The notes under the pieces were generated by a model. The model was not told where the DNA came from and did no database searches. It worked only from the letters and a program-made list of their open reading frames with translations. Positions 35,808-43,733 of a stretch of DNA of 64,000 nucleotides are shown piece by piece. A program made the translations under genes and the position numbers. Source of the stretch: Salinicoccus sp. Bachu38 (GTDB taxonomy: Bacteria; Bacillota; Bacilli; Staphylococcales; Salinicoccaceae); the NCBI RefSeq assembly GCF_038561955.2, contig NZ_CP138333.2:682001-746000 (forward strand). The letters run 5' to 3'. Numbering within the stretch: the stretch's first letter is position 1; every line of letters begins with the position of its first letter.

Positions 35808-35849
35808 AGAGGGACAGCAGACTGGTTGTAGTCTGCTGTCCCTCTTTTT
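35808..35849. terminator. Strong terminator between the M24 gene and deoR, probably bidirectional
   Basis: AGAGGGACAGCAGACT (35808-35823) pairs perfectly with 35830-35845 around a 6-base loop, then TTTTT. On the minus strand an AA-rich side precedes the stem, so it can also stop the convergent regulator transcript. Confidence 0.9.
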
Positions 35850-35853
35850 GCTG

Positions 35854-36633
35854 CTAATTTAAAATGGGGGAAACCATGGTAATATCATATTTTACCAGGT
35901 CATTGGAAATTTTTTCTTCTATGGGTTTGTCAGTGATCAATGTATTTATCTGACTAACCTTGGCAAAAACGGCACTTGAGTTGATACCTATCTTGGAACT
36001 GTCGATAATAGCGACAACTTCTCGAGAGTGGTTGACCATTTCTTTTTTAAGTTCAACTTCGTAAAGATTGAAGTCTGTTAGTCCCTTTTCAATAGAAAAG
36101 CCGCTTGCAGAAGTGAACATCATATCAATATTGACATGATCCAGAATATCTAGACCAAGCTTACCTTCTATAGAACTAGAGCCGGGAGTGACTACACCAC
36201 CGATTAGTATCACCGTTATATCCGGGTTTTCTTTAAGTTCAAGGGCAGATTGAATACCACTTGTTACAACAGTCAGTTTTATAGCCTGGTGTTTCAAATA
36301 ACGAGCGAGTTCGAGTGCAGTTGAACTGGCATCCAGTAATATACATTGTTTCTCTTCAATAAAGCGATAGGCTTCTCTTGCAATTTGATTCTTTTCTTTT
36401 CTATTTTTCTTCTCACGTGCAGAAAAACTCATCTCGCCATCTGTATAGTCATTGAGAACAGCGCCCCCGTGTGTCCTCGTTAACAATCCTTCGGTTTCCA
36501 TTTTTGTCAAATCGGATCGAAGCGTCGCTTCGGATACGCCAATTCGTTTTGCAAGGTCTTTTACTGTAACCCTTTGCTTTTCCTGTAAGTAATGTAGTAT
36601 TTCATTTCTTCTTTCACTTGCGAACATTTTCAT
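35854..36633 (-). CDS. DeoR-family repressor of the tetritol island
   Basis: The 259-residue regulator has an N-terminal DeoR helix-turn-helix (RRNEILHYLQEKQRVTVKDL to ATLRSDLTKMETEGLL, about residues 8-52) with GLLTRTHGGAVL. A C-terminal sugar-phosphate-sensing domain follows, with LLDASSTALELARYL and VVTSGIQSALELK. I place the start at the ATG ending at 36633 (GAGGA just upstream; 36627 is also possible). The longer frame to 36732 would run through the operator at 36709-36723. It is divergent from the catabolic operon and probably senses erythrulose phosphate or a related tetrose phosphate. Confidence 0.88.
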   Translation of the reverse strand: MKMFASERRNEILHYLQEKQRVTVKDLAKRIGVSEATLRSDLTKMETEGLLTRTHGGAVLNDYTDGEMSFSAREKKNRKEKNQIAREAYRFIEEKQCILLDASSTALELARYLKHQAIKLTVVTSGIQSALELKENPDITVILIGGVVTPGSSSIEGKLGLDILDHVNIDMMFTSASGFSIEKGLTDFNLYEVELKKEMVNHSREVVAIIDSSKIGINSSAVFAKVSQINTLITDKPIEEKISNDLVKYDITMVSPILN

Positions 36634-36708
36634 TGATTCCTCATCCTCTTTATTTTTTGCATGTTTATTATATATTCTATCAATAAATTTCCAGGTTATC
36701 ATTATAGT

Positions 36709-36723
36709 TTCGTTTATTTTCGA
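36709..36723 (+). promoter_or_regulatory. Candidate DeoR operator 1 (upstream of the regulator gene)
   Basis: TTCGTTTATTTTCGA; its reverse strand contains CGAAAATAAACGA, nearly the same as the operators at 36787 and 42089. It lies about 80 bp upstream of the regulator start and suggests autoregulation. Confidence 0.55.
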
Positions 36724-36778
36724 ATATATCATTTAACTTATATATGATTTCAATATATTAGAATTATTAAAAAATTAA

Positions 36779-36806
36779 TTGACAATACGAAAATAAATGA
36801 TAATAT
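36779..36806 (+). promoter_or_regulatory. Promoter of the tetritol operon with operator 2 in the spacer
   Basis: A consensus -35 TTGACA (36779-36784) and a -10 TAATAT (36801-36806) are 16 bp apart. The motif ACGAAAATAAATGA (36787-36800) fills the spacer exactly. A repressor bound there would block RNA polymerase directly. Confidence 0.7.
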
Positions 36807-36823
36807 TATTCTTATAACAATTG

Positions 36824-36838
36824 TTGAAAGCGATTGCA
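36824..36838 (+). promoter_or_regulatory. CcpA-binding (cre) site of the tetritol operon
   Basis: TTGAAAGCGATTGCA fits the cre consensus WTGNAARCGNWWWCA with one mismatch. It lies about 18 bp after the -10, a position where bound CcpA would block transcription. Confidence 0.7.
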
Positions 36839-36989
36839 AATCATCGTATTATTTCGTTTCAAGTTTTAAAAAATGTGTTTTGAAACTTTTAGTACCTGTA
36901 TTATATCATATTGATTTTGTGATTTTTCATGATATGAGTGATTTGAAAAGGAATAAGACACCCAAAGTATATTAGAAAGAAGGGGTTGT

Positions 36990-37757
36990 ATGGGATTTAA
37001 AGGGTATGACAAGAACTTCAACATCACTGACAGAGTCGCGGTGGTCACAGGAGGTGCAAGTGGTATAGGTCGTGCTGTTGTGGAGTTGTACATAGAAAAG
37101 GGAGCTAAAGTTGCGATTCTTGACATGAACGAAAAAGCAAATGAAGTTGCAATGGAGATTGATAGCAAACGTACAGTAGGTATCCAATGTGATGTAACGG
37201 ATGCTGGCAGTATTACTCAGGCAATAGAAATGGTGCAAGAGAAGTTTGGCAGAGTTGATATCCTTGTAAATTGTGCTGGCATTGCTTTACTGGATGACGC
37301 AGAAAATATATCTGATGAATATTGGAAGAAGACTATGGCAATCAACCTGGATGGGCTTTTCAAAGTGACTCAGCAAGTAGGGAACATTATGATCAGTAGT
37401 GGTGAGGGTGGAAAAATCATCAATATGGCCTCCCAAGCTGCTTTGATTGCCCTTGATAACCATGTCGCATATAGCACGAGTAAGGCTGGATTGCTTGGAA
37501 TGACTAAAACGCTTGCTTATGAATGGGCTCAATTCGGCATTACAGTGAATGCAATTTCCCCTACAGTCGTCCTCACAGAACTTGGGAAGAAGGCGTGGGC
37601 AGGTGAAAAGGGAGAAAAAGCAAAAAGAGAGATTCCTCTTGGGCGTTTTGGATATCCTGAAGAAGTGGCGGCCATCGCATTGTTCCTAGCCAGTGATGCA
37701 GCAAATTTAATTACAGGAGAGAACATTGTCATGGATGGTGGAAACACAATTAAATAA
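36990..37757 (+). CDS. dthD: Short-chain dehydrogenase, D-threitol dehydrogenase-like
   Basis: The 255-residue SDR has the NAD motif VAVVTGGASGIGRAV (about 15-29), LVNCAGIALL (about 90), the catalytic Tyr and Lys in VAYSTSKAGLLG (about 155) and MDGGNTIK at the end. SPTVVLTELGKKAWAGEKG followed by PLGRFGYPEEVAA resembles D-threitol dehydrogenases described in Mycobacterium, which oxidise D-threitol to D-erythrulose. The other genes of the operon are those of tetritol use. The start follows AAGAAGGGG. It is the first gene after the CcpA- and DeoR-type sites. Confidence 0.82.
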   Translation: MGFKGYDKNFNITDRVAVVTGGASGIGRAVVELYIEKGAKVAILDMNEKANEVAMEIDSKRTVGIQCDVTDAGSITQAIEMVQEKFGRVDILVNCAGIALLDDAENISDEYWKKTMAINLDGLFKVTQQVGNIMISSGEGGKIINMASQAALIALDNHVAYSTSKAGLLGMTKTLAYEWAQFGITVNAISPTVVLTELGKKAWAGEKGEKAKREIPLGRFGYPEEVAAIALFLASDAANLITGENIVMDGGNTIK

Positions 37758-37816
37758 AAGGTAGATAAAATTTTGAGATTACCATTTACTATAGAAAAAT
37801 TGATAAAGGAGAATTA

Positions 37817-38926
37817 ATGATGAATGAAATAGCTGAGAGTAAAACTGGTCGGGAATCAATGCCTGAGAAAATGAAAGCGGTTGTAGCGTACGCGCCGAAA
37901 GATTACCGTTATGAAGAGGTCAGCATACCTGAAATTGAAAATGACAAAGAAATCATCATAAAGCTCGAAGCATGTGGCATTTGCGCAGGAGACATTAAAG
38001 CATATGATGGCGCACCCAGTTTTTGGGGTGATGATACGCAACCCTCCTATATCAAGGCGCCTATGATTCCAGGACATGAATTTATCGGACGTGTCGTTGA
38101 AAAAGGGGATGCTGTAGATGATTTTGAAGTTGGGGATCGTATCATCTCTGAGCAGATCGTTCCATGCTGGGACTGCAGGTTCTGTAACCGGGGTCAGTAT
38201 TGGATGTGCGAGAAGCATGATCTTTATGGATTCCAGAAAAATGTTAATGGCGGTATGGCTGAATACATGAAGTTTACTAAAGAAGCAATTAACTTCAAAG
38301 TGCCAGAAGAATTGACTATTGAGCAGGCCATACTTATTGAACCTTATGCATGTAGTTTGCATGCAGTACAAAGAGCTCAGCCACAACTCGGAGATGTTGT
38401 CGTACTTTCGGGTGCCGGTACGCTTGGACTAGGGATGATTGGCGCCCTAAAGAAGTCAGGACCAGCGAAAATCGTTGTATTAGATATGAAAGATGATCGT
38501 TTGGAGCTGGCAAAAAAATTTGGTGCTGATATTGTGATGAATCCAAGCAAGGTGGATGTAGTGAAAGAGATTAAGGATATGACAGAAGGATACGGCTGCG
38601 ATATTTATATTGAAGCTTCCGGACATCCTAAATCTGTAGAACAAGGTTTACATGCAATCCGTAAACTGGGAACCTTTGTAGAGTTCAGTGTATTTGGTGA
38701 ACCGGTTACAGTGGACTGGAGCATAATTAGTGATCGTAAGGAATTGGATCTTCTTGGCTCTCACCTGGGCCCATACTGCTATCCAATTGTGATTGACGGT
38801 ATTGTAAATGGAGATTTTCCAACTGAAGGTGTAGTTACACACCAATTGAAACTAAGAGATTTCGAAGAAGGATTTGAACTCATGAAAAAAGGCGAAAAAT
38901 CATTGAAAGTCATATTGAAACCGTAG
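37817..38926 (+). CDS. eltD: Zinc alcohol dehydrogenase, erythritol/L-threitol dehydrogenase-like
   Basis: This 369-residue medium-chain dehydrogenase has the catalytic-zinc GHEFIGRVVEKGD, and the structural-zinc cysteines in CWDCRFCNRGQYWMC. VLSGAGTLGLGMIGAL is its NAD-binding motif. The stretches SEQIVPCW, KHDLYGF, VDWSIISDRKELD and LGSHLGPYCYP match, as far as I recall, the Mycobacterium erythritol/L-threitol dehydrogenase EltD, which yields L-erythrulose. With the SDR upstream, the operon could oxidise both threitol enantiomers and erythritol. AAAGGAG precedes the start. Confidence 0.82.
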   Translation: MMNEIAESKTGRESMPEKMKAVVAYAPKDYRYEEVSIPEIENDKEIIIKLEACGICAGDIKAYDGAPSFWGDDTQPSYIKAPMIPGHEFIGRVVEKGDAVDDFEVGDRIISEQIVPCWDCRFCNRGQYWMCEKHDLYGFQKNVNGGMAEYMKFTKEAINFKVPEELTIEQAILIEPYACSLHAVQRAQPQLGDVVVLSGAGTLGLGMIGALKKSGPAKIVVLDMKDDRLELAKKFGADIVMNPSKVDVVKEIKDMTEGYGCDIYIEASGHPKSVEQGLHAIRKLGTFVEFSVFGEPVTVDWSIISDRKELDLLGSHLGPYCYPIVIDGIVNGDFPTEGVVTHQLKLRDFEEGFELMKKGEKSLKVILKP

Positions 38927-38958
38927 TTCTACTACGAGTCAACAAAGGGGGATGACAA

Positions 38959-40260
38959 ATGACACATCTATCAGCTAATAGTACCTTTCTGGATAAAATA
39001 GGTATACCTTCTCATTTGGTATGGGGATATTTCGGAGTATTAATCTTTATGATGGGGGATGGACTTGAACTGGCTTGGATCAGTCCATATCTTGTAGACC
39101 AAGGACTTTCAGTTCAGCAAGCAGCTTTTCTAACAACAGCTTACGGGGTTACGATTGCCATTGGTGCATGGTTTTCGGGTGTACTTGTGGAAGGTATAGG
39201 ACCTAGGAAGACGATGTTGCTAGGTGTAATTTTCTACATTATAGGACATGTACTTTTTGTGGGCTTGGCGATACCGACCTTGAACTACGAGTTGATGGTT
39301 CCTACATATGCCATCAGAGGTTTTGGCTACCCACTCTTTGCCTATGCATTTCTTGTGTGGATTACGTATCGTACGCCTCACCAACAACTGGGTAAGGCAG
39401 TCGGCTGGTTCTGGTTTGTATTTACAGGTGGGTTGAGTGTGCTTGGCGCATTCTACTCCAGTTGGTCAATACAACTTATAGGGCATGTACCTACATTATG
39501 GACAAGTCTTCTCTGGGTGGTTATTGGAGCGGTATTCGCAATTGTAGTAAACCGCGACAAATTAGAATTGAAAGTTAAAAAGGAAAGTAATGCCTCCAAG
39601 TTAAAAGAACTATCAAATGGTATTACAATATTGAAACGGGAACCGAAGGTAGCTATTGCTGGTATTGTCCGTATCATTAATCAATCTTCCCAATATGCCT
39701 TCCCTTTGTTTCTGCCTATCTATCTAGCCGGATACGGTATAGAGACGACTGTCTGGCTAAACATTTGGGGAACGATATTCATATCAAATATTGTATTCAA
39801 TCTAATATTCGGCTATGTCGGAGATAAATTTGGCTGGAGAAATACAGTTACATGGTTCGGAGCAGTCGGCTGTGGTGTATTTACGTTATCCCTTTTCTAT
39901 GCCCCTCAAATCTTCACTGGTAACGTAGTTATGGTTGCGATTATAGGTATGCTCTGGGGAGCGTGTATCGCAGGATTTGTTCCATTGTCTGCCTTAACAC
40001 CATCACTTGTTGGCGATGGGGATAAAGGTGCAGCAATGTCTATTCTGAATCTAGGCGCAGGTTTATGTGTATTTGTTGGCCCGGCGCTTGTTGCTCTCTT
40101 CTTCGATGCCGTGGGTCCTGAAGGATTGGTATGGATTCTTGCCGGATTTTATTTTATAGCAGCTATAATGACCAGATTCTTGAAAATCCCAGAACATAAC
40201 ACGGCGAAAGCGGAAGCCGAAAAAAATACAGCACAGAGTGTCCCATCCACGACAGTCTGA
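38959..40260 (+). CDS. MFS polyol permease
   Basis: The 433-residue transporter has twelve membrane segments split by a cytoplasmic loop near residues 200-230. The region GDGLELAWISPYLVDQGLS in the first helix pair and AIRGFGYPLFAYAFLVWI are typical of the ribitol/arabitol-type polyol permeases (RbtT/DalT/CsbX group). It should import threitol or erythritol. It lies between the two dehydrogenases and the kinase, with GGGGG before the ATG. Substrate choice is inferred from operon content. Confidence 0.82.
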   Translation: MTHLSANSTFLDKIGIPSHLVWGYFGVLIFMMGDGLELAWISPYLVDQGLSVQQAAFLTTAYGVTIAIGAWFSGVLVEGIGPRKTMLLGVIFYIIGHVLFVGLAIPTLNYELMVPTYAIRGFGYPLFAYAFLVWITYRTPHQQLGKAVGWFWFVFTGGLSVLGAFYSSWSIQLIGHVPTLWTSLLWVVIGAVFAIVVNRDKLELKVKKESNASKLKELSNGITILKREPKVAIAGIVRIINQSSQYAFPLFLPIYLAGYGIETTVWLNIWGTIFISNIVFNLIFGYVGDKFGWRNTVTWFGAVGCGVFTLSLFYAPQIFTGNVVMVAIIGMLWGACIAGFVPLSALTPSLVGDGDKGAAMSILNLGAGLCVFVGPALVALFFDAVGPEGLVWILAGFYFIAAIMTRFLKIPEHNTAKAEAEKNTAQSVPSTTV

Positions 40261-40318
40261 TATATAAGGATTTGTAATATTGAGCAAATGATAAAAAGAG
40301 TAATGATAAGGAGCAATA

Positions 40319-41326
40319 ATGATGAAGAAGCTGATGAACGACTCTAAAGATATAGTGGAAGAAATGATTGAAGGATATGTTAAGGCCCATCCAGATATTA
40401 TTCGCCAAGTTCCTGAAAATGCAAGAGCGCTTGTCACCTCCCAAGAAACTAGGGAGAACAAGGTCGGTATCCTAGTCGGCGGTGGCTCTGGACACGAACC
40501 GGGTTTCATGGGATATGTCGGTTCAGGTATGGCTGACGGTGTGGCTGTCGGCAATATATTTGCATCTCCCTCGCCTGATCCGATTCTGGAAGTGACTAAG
40601 AATATCGACAAAGGTGCTGGTGTTGTTTATCTATATGGCAATTATGCTGGGGACGTAATGAACTTTGGAATGGCAGCTGAGATGGCTGATCTGGAAGAGG
40701 ACATTCAAGTGGGTATGGCTTTAGCGACAGATGACGTAGCCTCAGCTCCGAAAGAAGAAAAGGAAAAACGTCGTGGTATTGCAGGTGAGTTCTTTATATT
40801 CAAGGCGGCAGGTGCTGCAGCAGATTTTGGATATTCACTTGAAGAAGTTGTAAGAGTAGCCAATAAGGCGAATGATAATACTCGTTCCATGGGCGTTGGA
40901 CTTTCTCCTTGTTCATTGCCTCAGACAGGCGAACCTAGTTTTGTACTAGGTGAAGATGAAATGGAAATCGGACTCGGTCATCATGGAGAACCTGGGCTTG
41001 AGAAAGGGAAAATTGAATCTGCAGACAGTGTTACTGATCGTCTGGTCAACGATATTCTGGAAGATATAGAAATAAACTCTGGTGAAAAAGTGGCGGTACT
41101 GGTGAATGGCTTGGGCTCCACACCCAGAATGGAACTATATGTTATGTACCGTAGAGTAGAACAGATTCTGAACGAACGTGGTATTGATATCTATCGATCC
41201 TATGTCGGAGACTATATTACATCTCTTGAAATGGGCGGTGCCTCAGTAACACTTATGAAATTGGATGATGAACTGGAAGAAGCAATCGACCATCCAGTAA
41301 ACTGCCCTATGTTTGTCCAAAAATAA
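40319..41326 (+). CDS. dhaK: Dihydroxyacetone-kinase-type K subunit, probable erythrulose kinase
   Basis: This 335-residue protein has VGGGSGHEPGFMGYVGSGMA (about residues 50-70) and LGEDEMEIGLGHHGEPG (about 215-231), the latter including the histidine that binds the substrate carbonyl in DhaK. Together with DhaL it transfers phosphate from ATP to a ketose. In tetritol pathways DAK-family kinases phosphorylate D- or L-erythrulose, so erythrulose is more likely than dihydroxyacetone here. No DhaM gene is present, so the phosphate donor should be ATP. AAGGAG precedes the start. Confidence 0.85.
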   Translation: MMKKLMNDSKDIVEEMIEGYVKAHPDIIRQVPENARALVTSQETRENKVGILVGGGSGHEPGFMGYVGSGMADGVAVGNIFASPSPDPILEVTKNIDKGAGVVYLYGNYAGDVMNFGMAAEMADLEEDIQVGMALATDDVASAPKEEKEKRRGIAGEFFIFKAAGAAADFGYSLEEVVRVANKANDNTRSMGVGLSPCSLPQTGEPSFVLGEDEMEIGLGHHGEPGLEKGKIESADSVTDRLVNDILEDIEINSGEKVAVLVNGLGSTPRMELYVMYRRVEQILNERGIDIYRSYVGDYITSLEMGGASVTLMKLDDELEEAIDHPVNCPMFVQK

Positions 41327-41343
41327 AAAGGAGGAATCCACTA

Positions 41344-42000
41344 ATGGAGTTTTCAGCAAACCAATTTAAAAGTTACTACAAAGAGATTATAAGCATGGTT
41401 GAAGAGGAGAAAAATTACTTATGTGAGCTCGATCGTAAACTTGGAGACGGAGATCATGGCGTAACAATGTCTATAGGTTGGCAAGCGGTCGATGAAAAGA
41501 TTGATAATGAACTTGTAGAAGAAGAAGACTGCGGGAAAATCAATATTATGGTTGGAAAAACATTCCTTAATGCAGTTGGATCTTCTGTGGGGCCGCTCTA
41601 TGCTACAGGTTTCATGAGGGGTGCTAAGGTAGTCAAAGGTAAATCAGTAATCGGTGACAATGACCTTGCAGAATTCTGGATAGCTTTTGCAAGAGGAATA
41701 CAAGAGCGCGGCCAAGCAGAAGTAGGCGATAAGACAATGGTCGACACATTGGAGCCATTTGCGGATAAGTTGGAGTCTGTTTTTGCGGAAACAAAGGACT
41801 TTCGCATAGCATTTAATGAAGCTGTGGAAGCGGGAGAAAAAGGTATGCAATATACGAAGGACATCGTTTCCAAAAAAGGCAGGTCCAGCCGACTCGGTGA
41901 ACGATCAATCGGAGCACAGGATCCTGGAGCAACCTCTGCCTATTTGATTCTTGCAACTTTCCAGAATTTCATTAAGTCTCATACTGCTCAAGTGGGTTGA
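41344..42000 (+). CDS. dhaL: Dihydroxyacetone-kinase-type L subunit (nucleotide-binding)
   Basis: The 218-residue protein has LDRKLGDGDHGVTMSIGW near residue 28; these aspartates hold the magnesium ions and nucleotide. VGSSVGPLYATGFMRGAK and SSRLGERSIGAQDPGATS complete the DhaL set. It is the ATP-binding half of the split kinase whose substrate half is encoded directly upstream, 17 bp away. In mycobacterial tetritol pathways the kinase is a single fused protein; here it is two. A terminator follows. Confidence 0.88.
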   Translation: MEFSANQFKSYYKEIISMVEEEKNYLCELDRKLGDGDHGVTMSIGWQAVDEKIDNELVEEEDCGKINIMVGKTFLNAVGSSVGPLYATGFMRGAKVVKGKSVIGDNDLAEFWIAFARGIQERGQAEVGDKTMVDTLEPFADKLESVFAETKDFRIAFNEAVEAGEKGMQYTKDIVSKKGRSSRLGERSIGAQDPGATSAYLILATFQNFIKSHTAQVG

Positions 42001-42042
42001 GCCATATTCTAAAACAGATAAAACTGGTTGAATACTCGAATT

Positions 42043-42078
42043 AAATGAATCAGGAATATATATTTCTGATTCATTTTT
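42043..42078 (+). terminator. Terminator after dhaL
   Basis: AAATGAATCAG (42043-42053) pairs with CTGATTCATTT (42066-42076) and is followed by TT. It splits the catabolic genes into two transcription units. Confidence 0.75.
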
Positions 42079-42088
42079 AAAATCTCAA

Positions 42089-42144
42089 ACGAAAATAAAT
42101 GAAAGTTAAGTGAAGAGAAAAATATGTAAACGAAATTTAATGAA
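42089..42144 (+). promoter_or_regulatory. Two DeoR operator-like motifs upstream of the isomerase gene
   Basis: ACGAAAATAAATGA (42089-42102) is identical to the operator in the main promoter (36787-36800). ACGAAATTTAATGA (42130-42143) is a weaker copy. They lie between the terminator and the isomerase start, so the second unit is probably under the same repressor. Confidence 0.65.
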
Positions 42145-42182
42145 GTTTTATACATTATTTATTAAAACTGGAGGAATTGAAC

Positions 42183-42674
42183 ATGAAAATTGGTATCGGC
42201 AGTGATCATAACGGATTTGAGATGAAAGAAGCAGTCAAACATTTTATACAAGAGTCAACAGAGCACGAACTGGTCGATTACGGTTGTCATTCCTGTGCAT
42301 CAACAGATTATCCGGATGTAGCATTCGAAGTGTCTGAAGAAATTAGTAAGGGAAATCTGGATAGGGGAATTCTTGTGTGTGGAACCGGTATTGGTGTGGC
42401 TATTGCTGCTAACAAGTACCCAGGGATTCGCGCTGCAACTGCTCATGATGTGTACTCTGCAGAACGTGCTCAACTCAGTAATAATGCGCAGATTATAACA
42501 ATGGGTGCTCAAATTATTGGAGAGGAAGTAGCTAAGAAGGTTGTAGAGGCATACTTGAATGTTGAATGGGCAGATGGATCAAAACGCAAGGTGGACAAGA
42601 TCATTGAAAAAGAGCAGGAGTTTGTTGGTCGCAGTTTTGAGAAGATGGCCACTTCCAATAATCTAGACAGTTAA
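42183..42674 (+). CDS. rpiB: RpiB-family isomerase, probable erythrulose-4-phosphate isomerase
   Basis: This 163-residue protein begins [19 protein letters not shown] (RpiB proteins have SDHAG). It has [15 protein letters not shown] and the active-site cysteine in [16 protein letters not shown] near residue 65. RpiB/LacAB isomerases interconvert aldose and ketose phosphates. In tetritol operons such enzymes convert erythrulose 4-phosphate to erythrose 4-phosphate, which fits here better than ribose 5-phosphate. I use the ATG at 42183, 7 bases after GGAGGA, rather than a TTG 6 bases upstream. Confidence 0.83.
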   Translation: MKIGIGSDHNGFEMKEAVKHFIQESTEHELVDYGCHSCASTDYPDVAFEVSEEISKGNLDRGILVCGTGIGVAIAANKYPGIRAATAHDVYSAERAQLSNNAQIITMGAQIIGEEVAKKVVEAYLNVEWADGSKRKVDKIIEKEQEFVGRSFEKMATSNNLDS

Positions 42675-42693
42675 TTTGAAAGGGGGAAATCCA

Positions 42694-43650
42694 ATGCAAT
42701 CATTATCACTAGAATTTTTGAGAGTGACTGAATCAGCTGCAATTGCTGCATTACCTTGGGTTGGAAGAGGTGATAAAATATCTGCGGATGATGCCGCAAC
42801 GACTGCAATGAGAAATGCATTGAACACTATTCCGATGCGAGGCAGAATTGTTATCGGCGAAGGTGAAATAGACCAAGCACCAATGCTTTATATTGGTGAA
42901 AGGCTTGGAAAAGGTGGTTTTGCTGAAGTAGATATTGCAGTAGATCCGATTGAAGGAACCACTCCAACTGTAAATGCACAAGAGAATGCAATCACGGTTA
43001 TTGCAGCCGCTCCAAAAGGAAAGCTTCTGCATGCTCCTGATATGTATATGGAAAAACTTGCTGTGGGGCCAAAAGCTAAAGGGAAGATTGATATTGAAGC
43101 TTCGTTAATTGAGAATATGAAAGCAGTTGCCGAGGCAAATGGCAAGGATATATCAGAACTGAACGTAGTAGTTCAGAATAGGCCGCGGCATGCTGAGTAT
43201 ATCGATCAAATTAGAAAGTCTGGTGCCAAAGTCCAAATCTTTAACGATGGCGATGTCATTTATGCTGCCGCAACATGTATGGAGCATATTGATATCGATA
43301 TGTTCCTTGGTATCGGAGGGGCTCCGGAAGGGGTATTGAGTTCAGTAGCAATTAGAGCTCTTGGCGGAGAAATGCAGGCAAAGTTAAAACCTCAAGATGA
43401 TTTGGAATTAAATCGCTGCAAAGATATGGGTATCGATAACCCGGAAGGGGTTCTTAAACTTGATCAGTTAGTAGAATCGGATGAATGTATATTCATAGCG
43501 ACAGGTCTTACAGACAGTTTTCTCCTTAATGGAATCAAGTGTAGTGGGCGTTCTTATACCACTCACTCCGTCCTAATTGACGGGAAAGATAAACAGTTGC
43601 GTTACATTGAAAGCGAACACAAGTTTGAGACTGTAATACAGACAGTATAG
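42694..43650 (+). CDS. glpX: GlpX-type (class II) sugar bisphosphatase
   Basis: The 318-residue enzyme has GEGEIDQAPMLYIGE, the metal site DPIEGTTPTVNAQENAIT (about 78-95), and LGIGGAPEGVLSSVAIRALG near 205. Class II enzymes remove the 1-phosphate of fructose 1,6-bisphosphate, and some act on sedoheptulose 1,7-bisphosphate. Next to a transketolase and an erythrose-4-phosphate-forming isomerase, the sedoheptulose activity is the attractive option: erythrose 4-phosphate plus dihydroxyacetone phosphate would give the bisphosphate. The ATG at 42694 follows AAAGGGGGA; the frame from 42676 is less likely. Confidence 0.85.
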   Translation: MQSLSLEFLRVTESAAIAALPWVGRGDKISADDAATTAMRNALNTIPMRGRIVIGEGEIDQAPMLYIGERLGKGGFAEVDIAVDPIEGTTPTVNAQENAITVIAAAPKGKLLHAPDMYMEKLAVGPKAKGKIDIEASLIENMKAVAEANGKDISELNVVVQNRPRHAEYIDQIRKSGAKVQIFNDGDVIYAAATCMEHIDIDMFLGIGGAPEGVLSSVAIRALGGEMQAKLKPQDDLELNRCKDMGIDNPEGVLKLDQLVESDECIFIATGLTDSFLLNGIKCSGRSYTTHSVLIDGKDKQLRYIESEHKFETVIQTV

Positions 43651-43733
43651 TCGGTAAGTCAGAAGATTTAAAAAAAGAGATTATTTTCTGGCATAAAAGA
43701 ATTCTAATCTTATTATGAGGGGAACATACCGTA

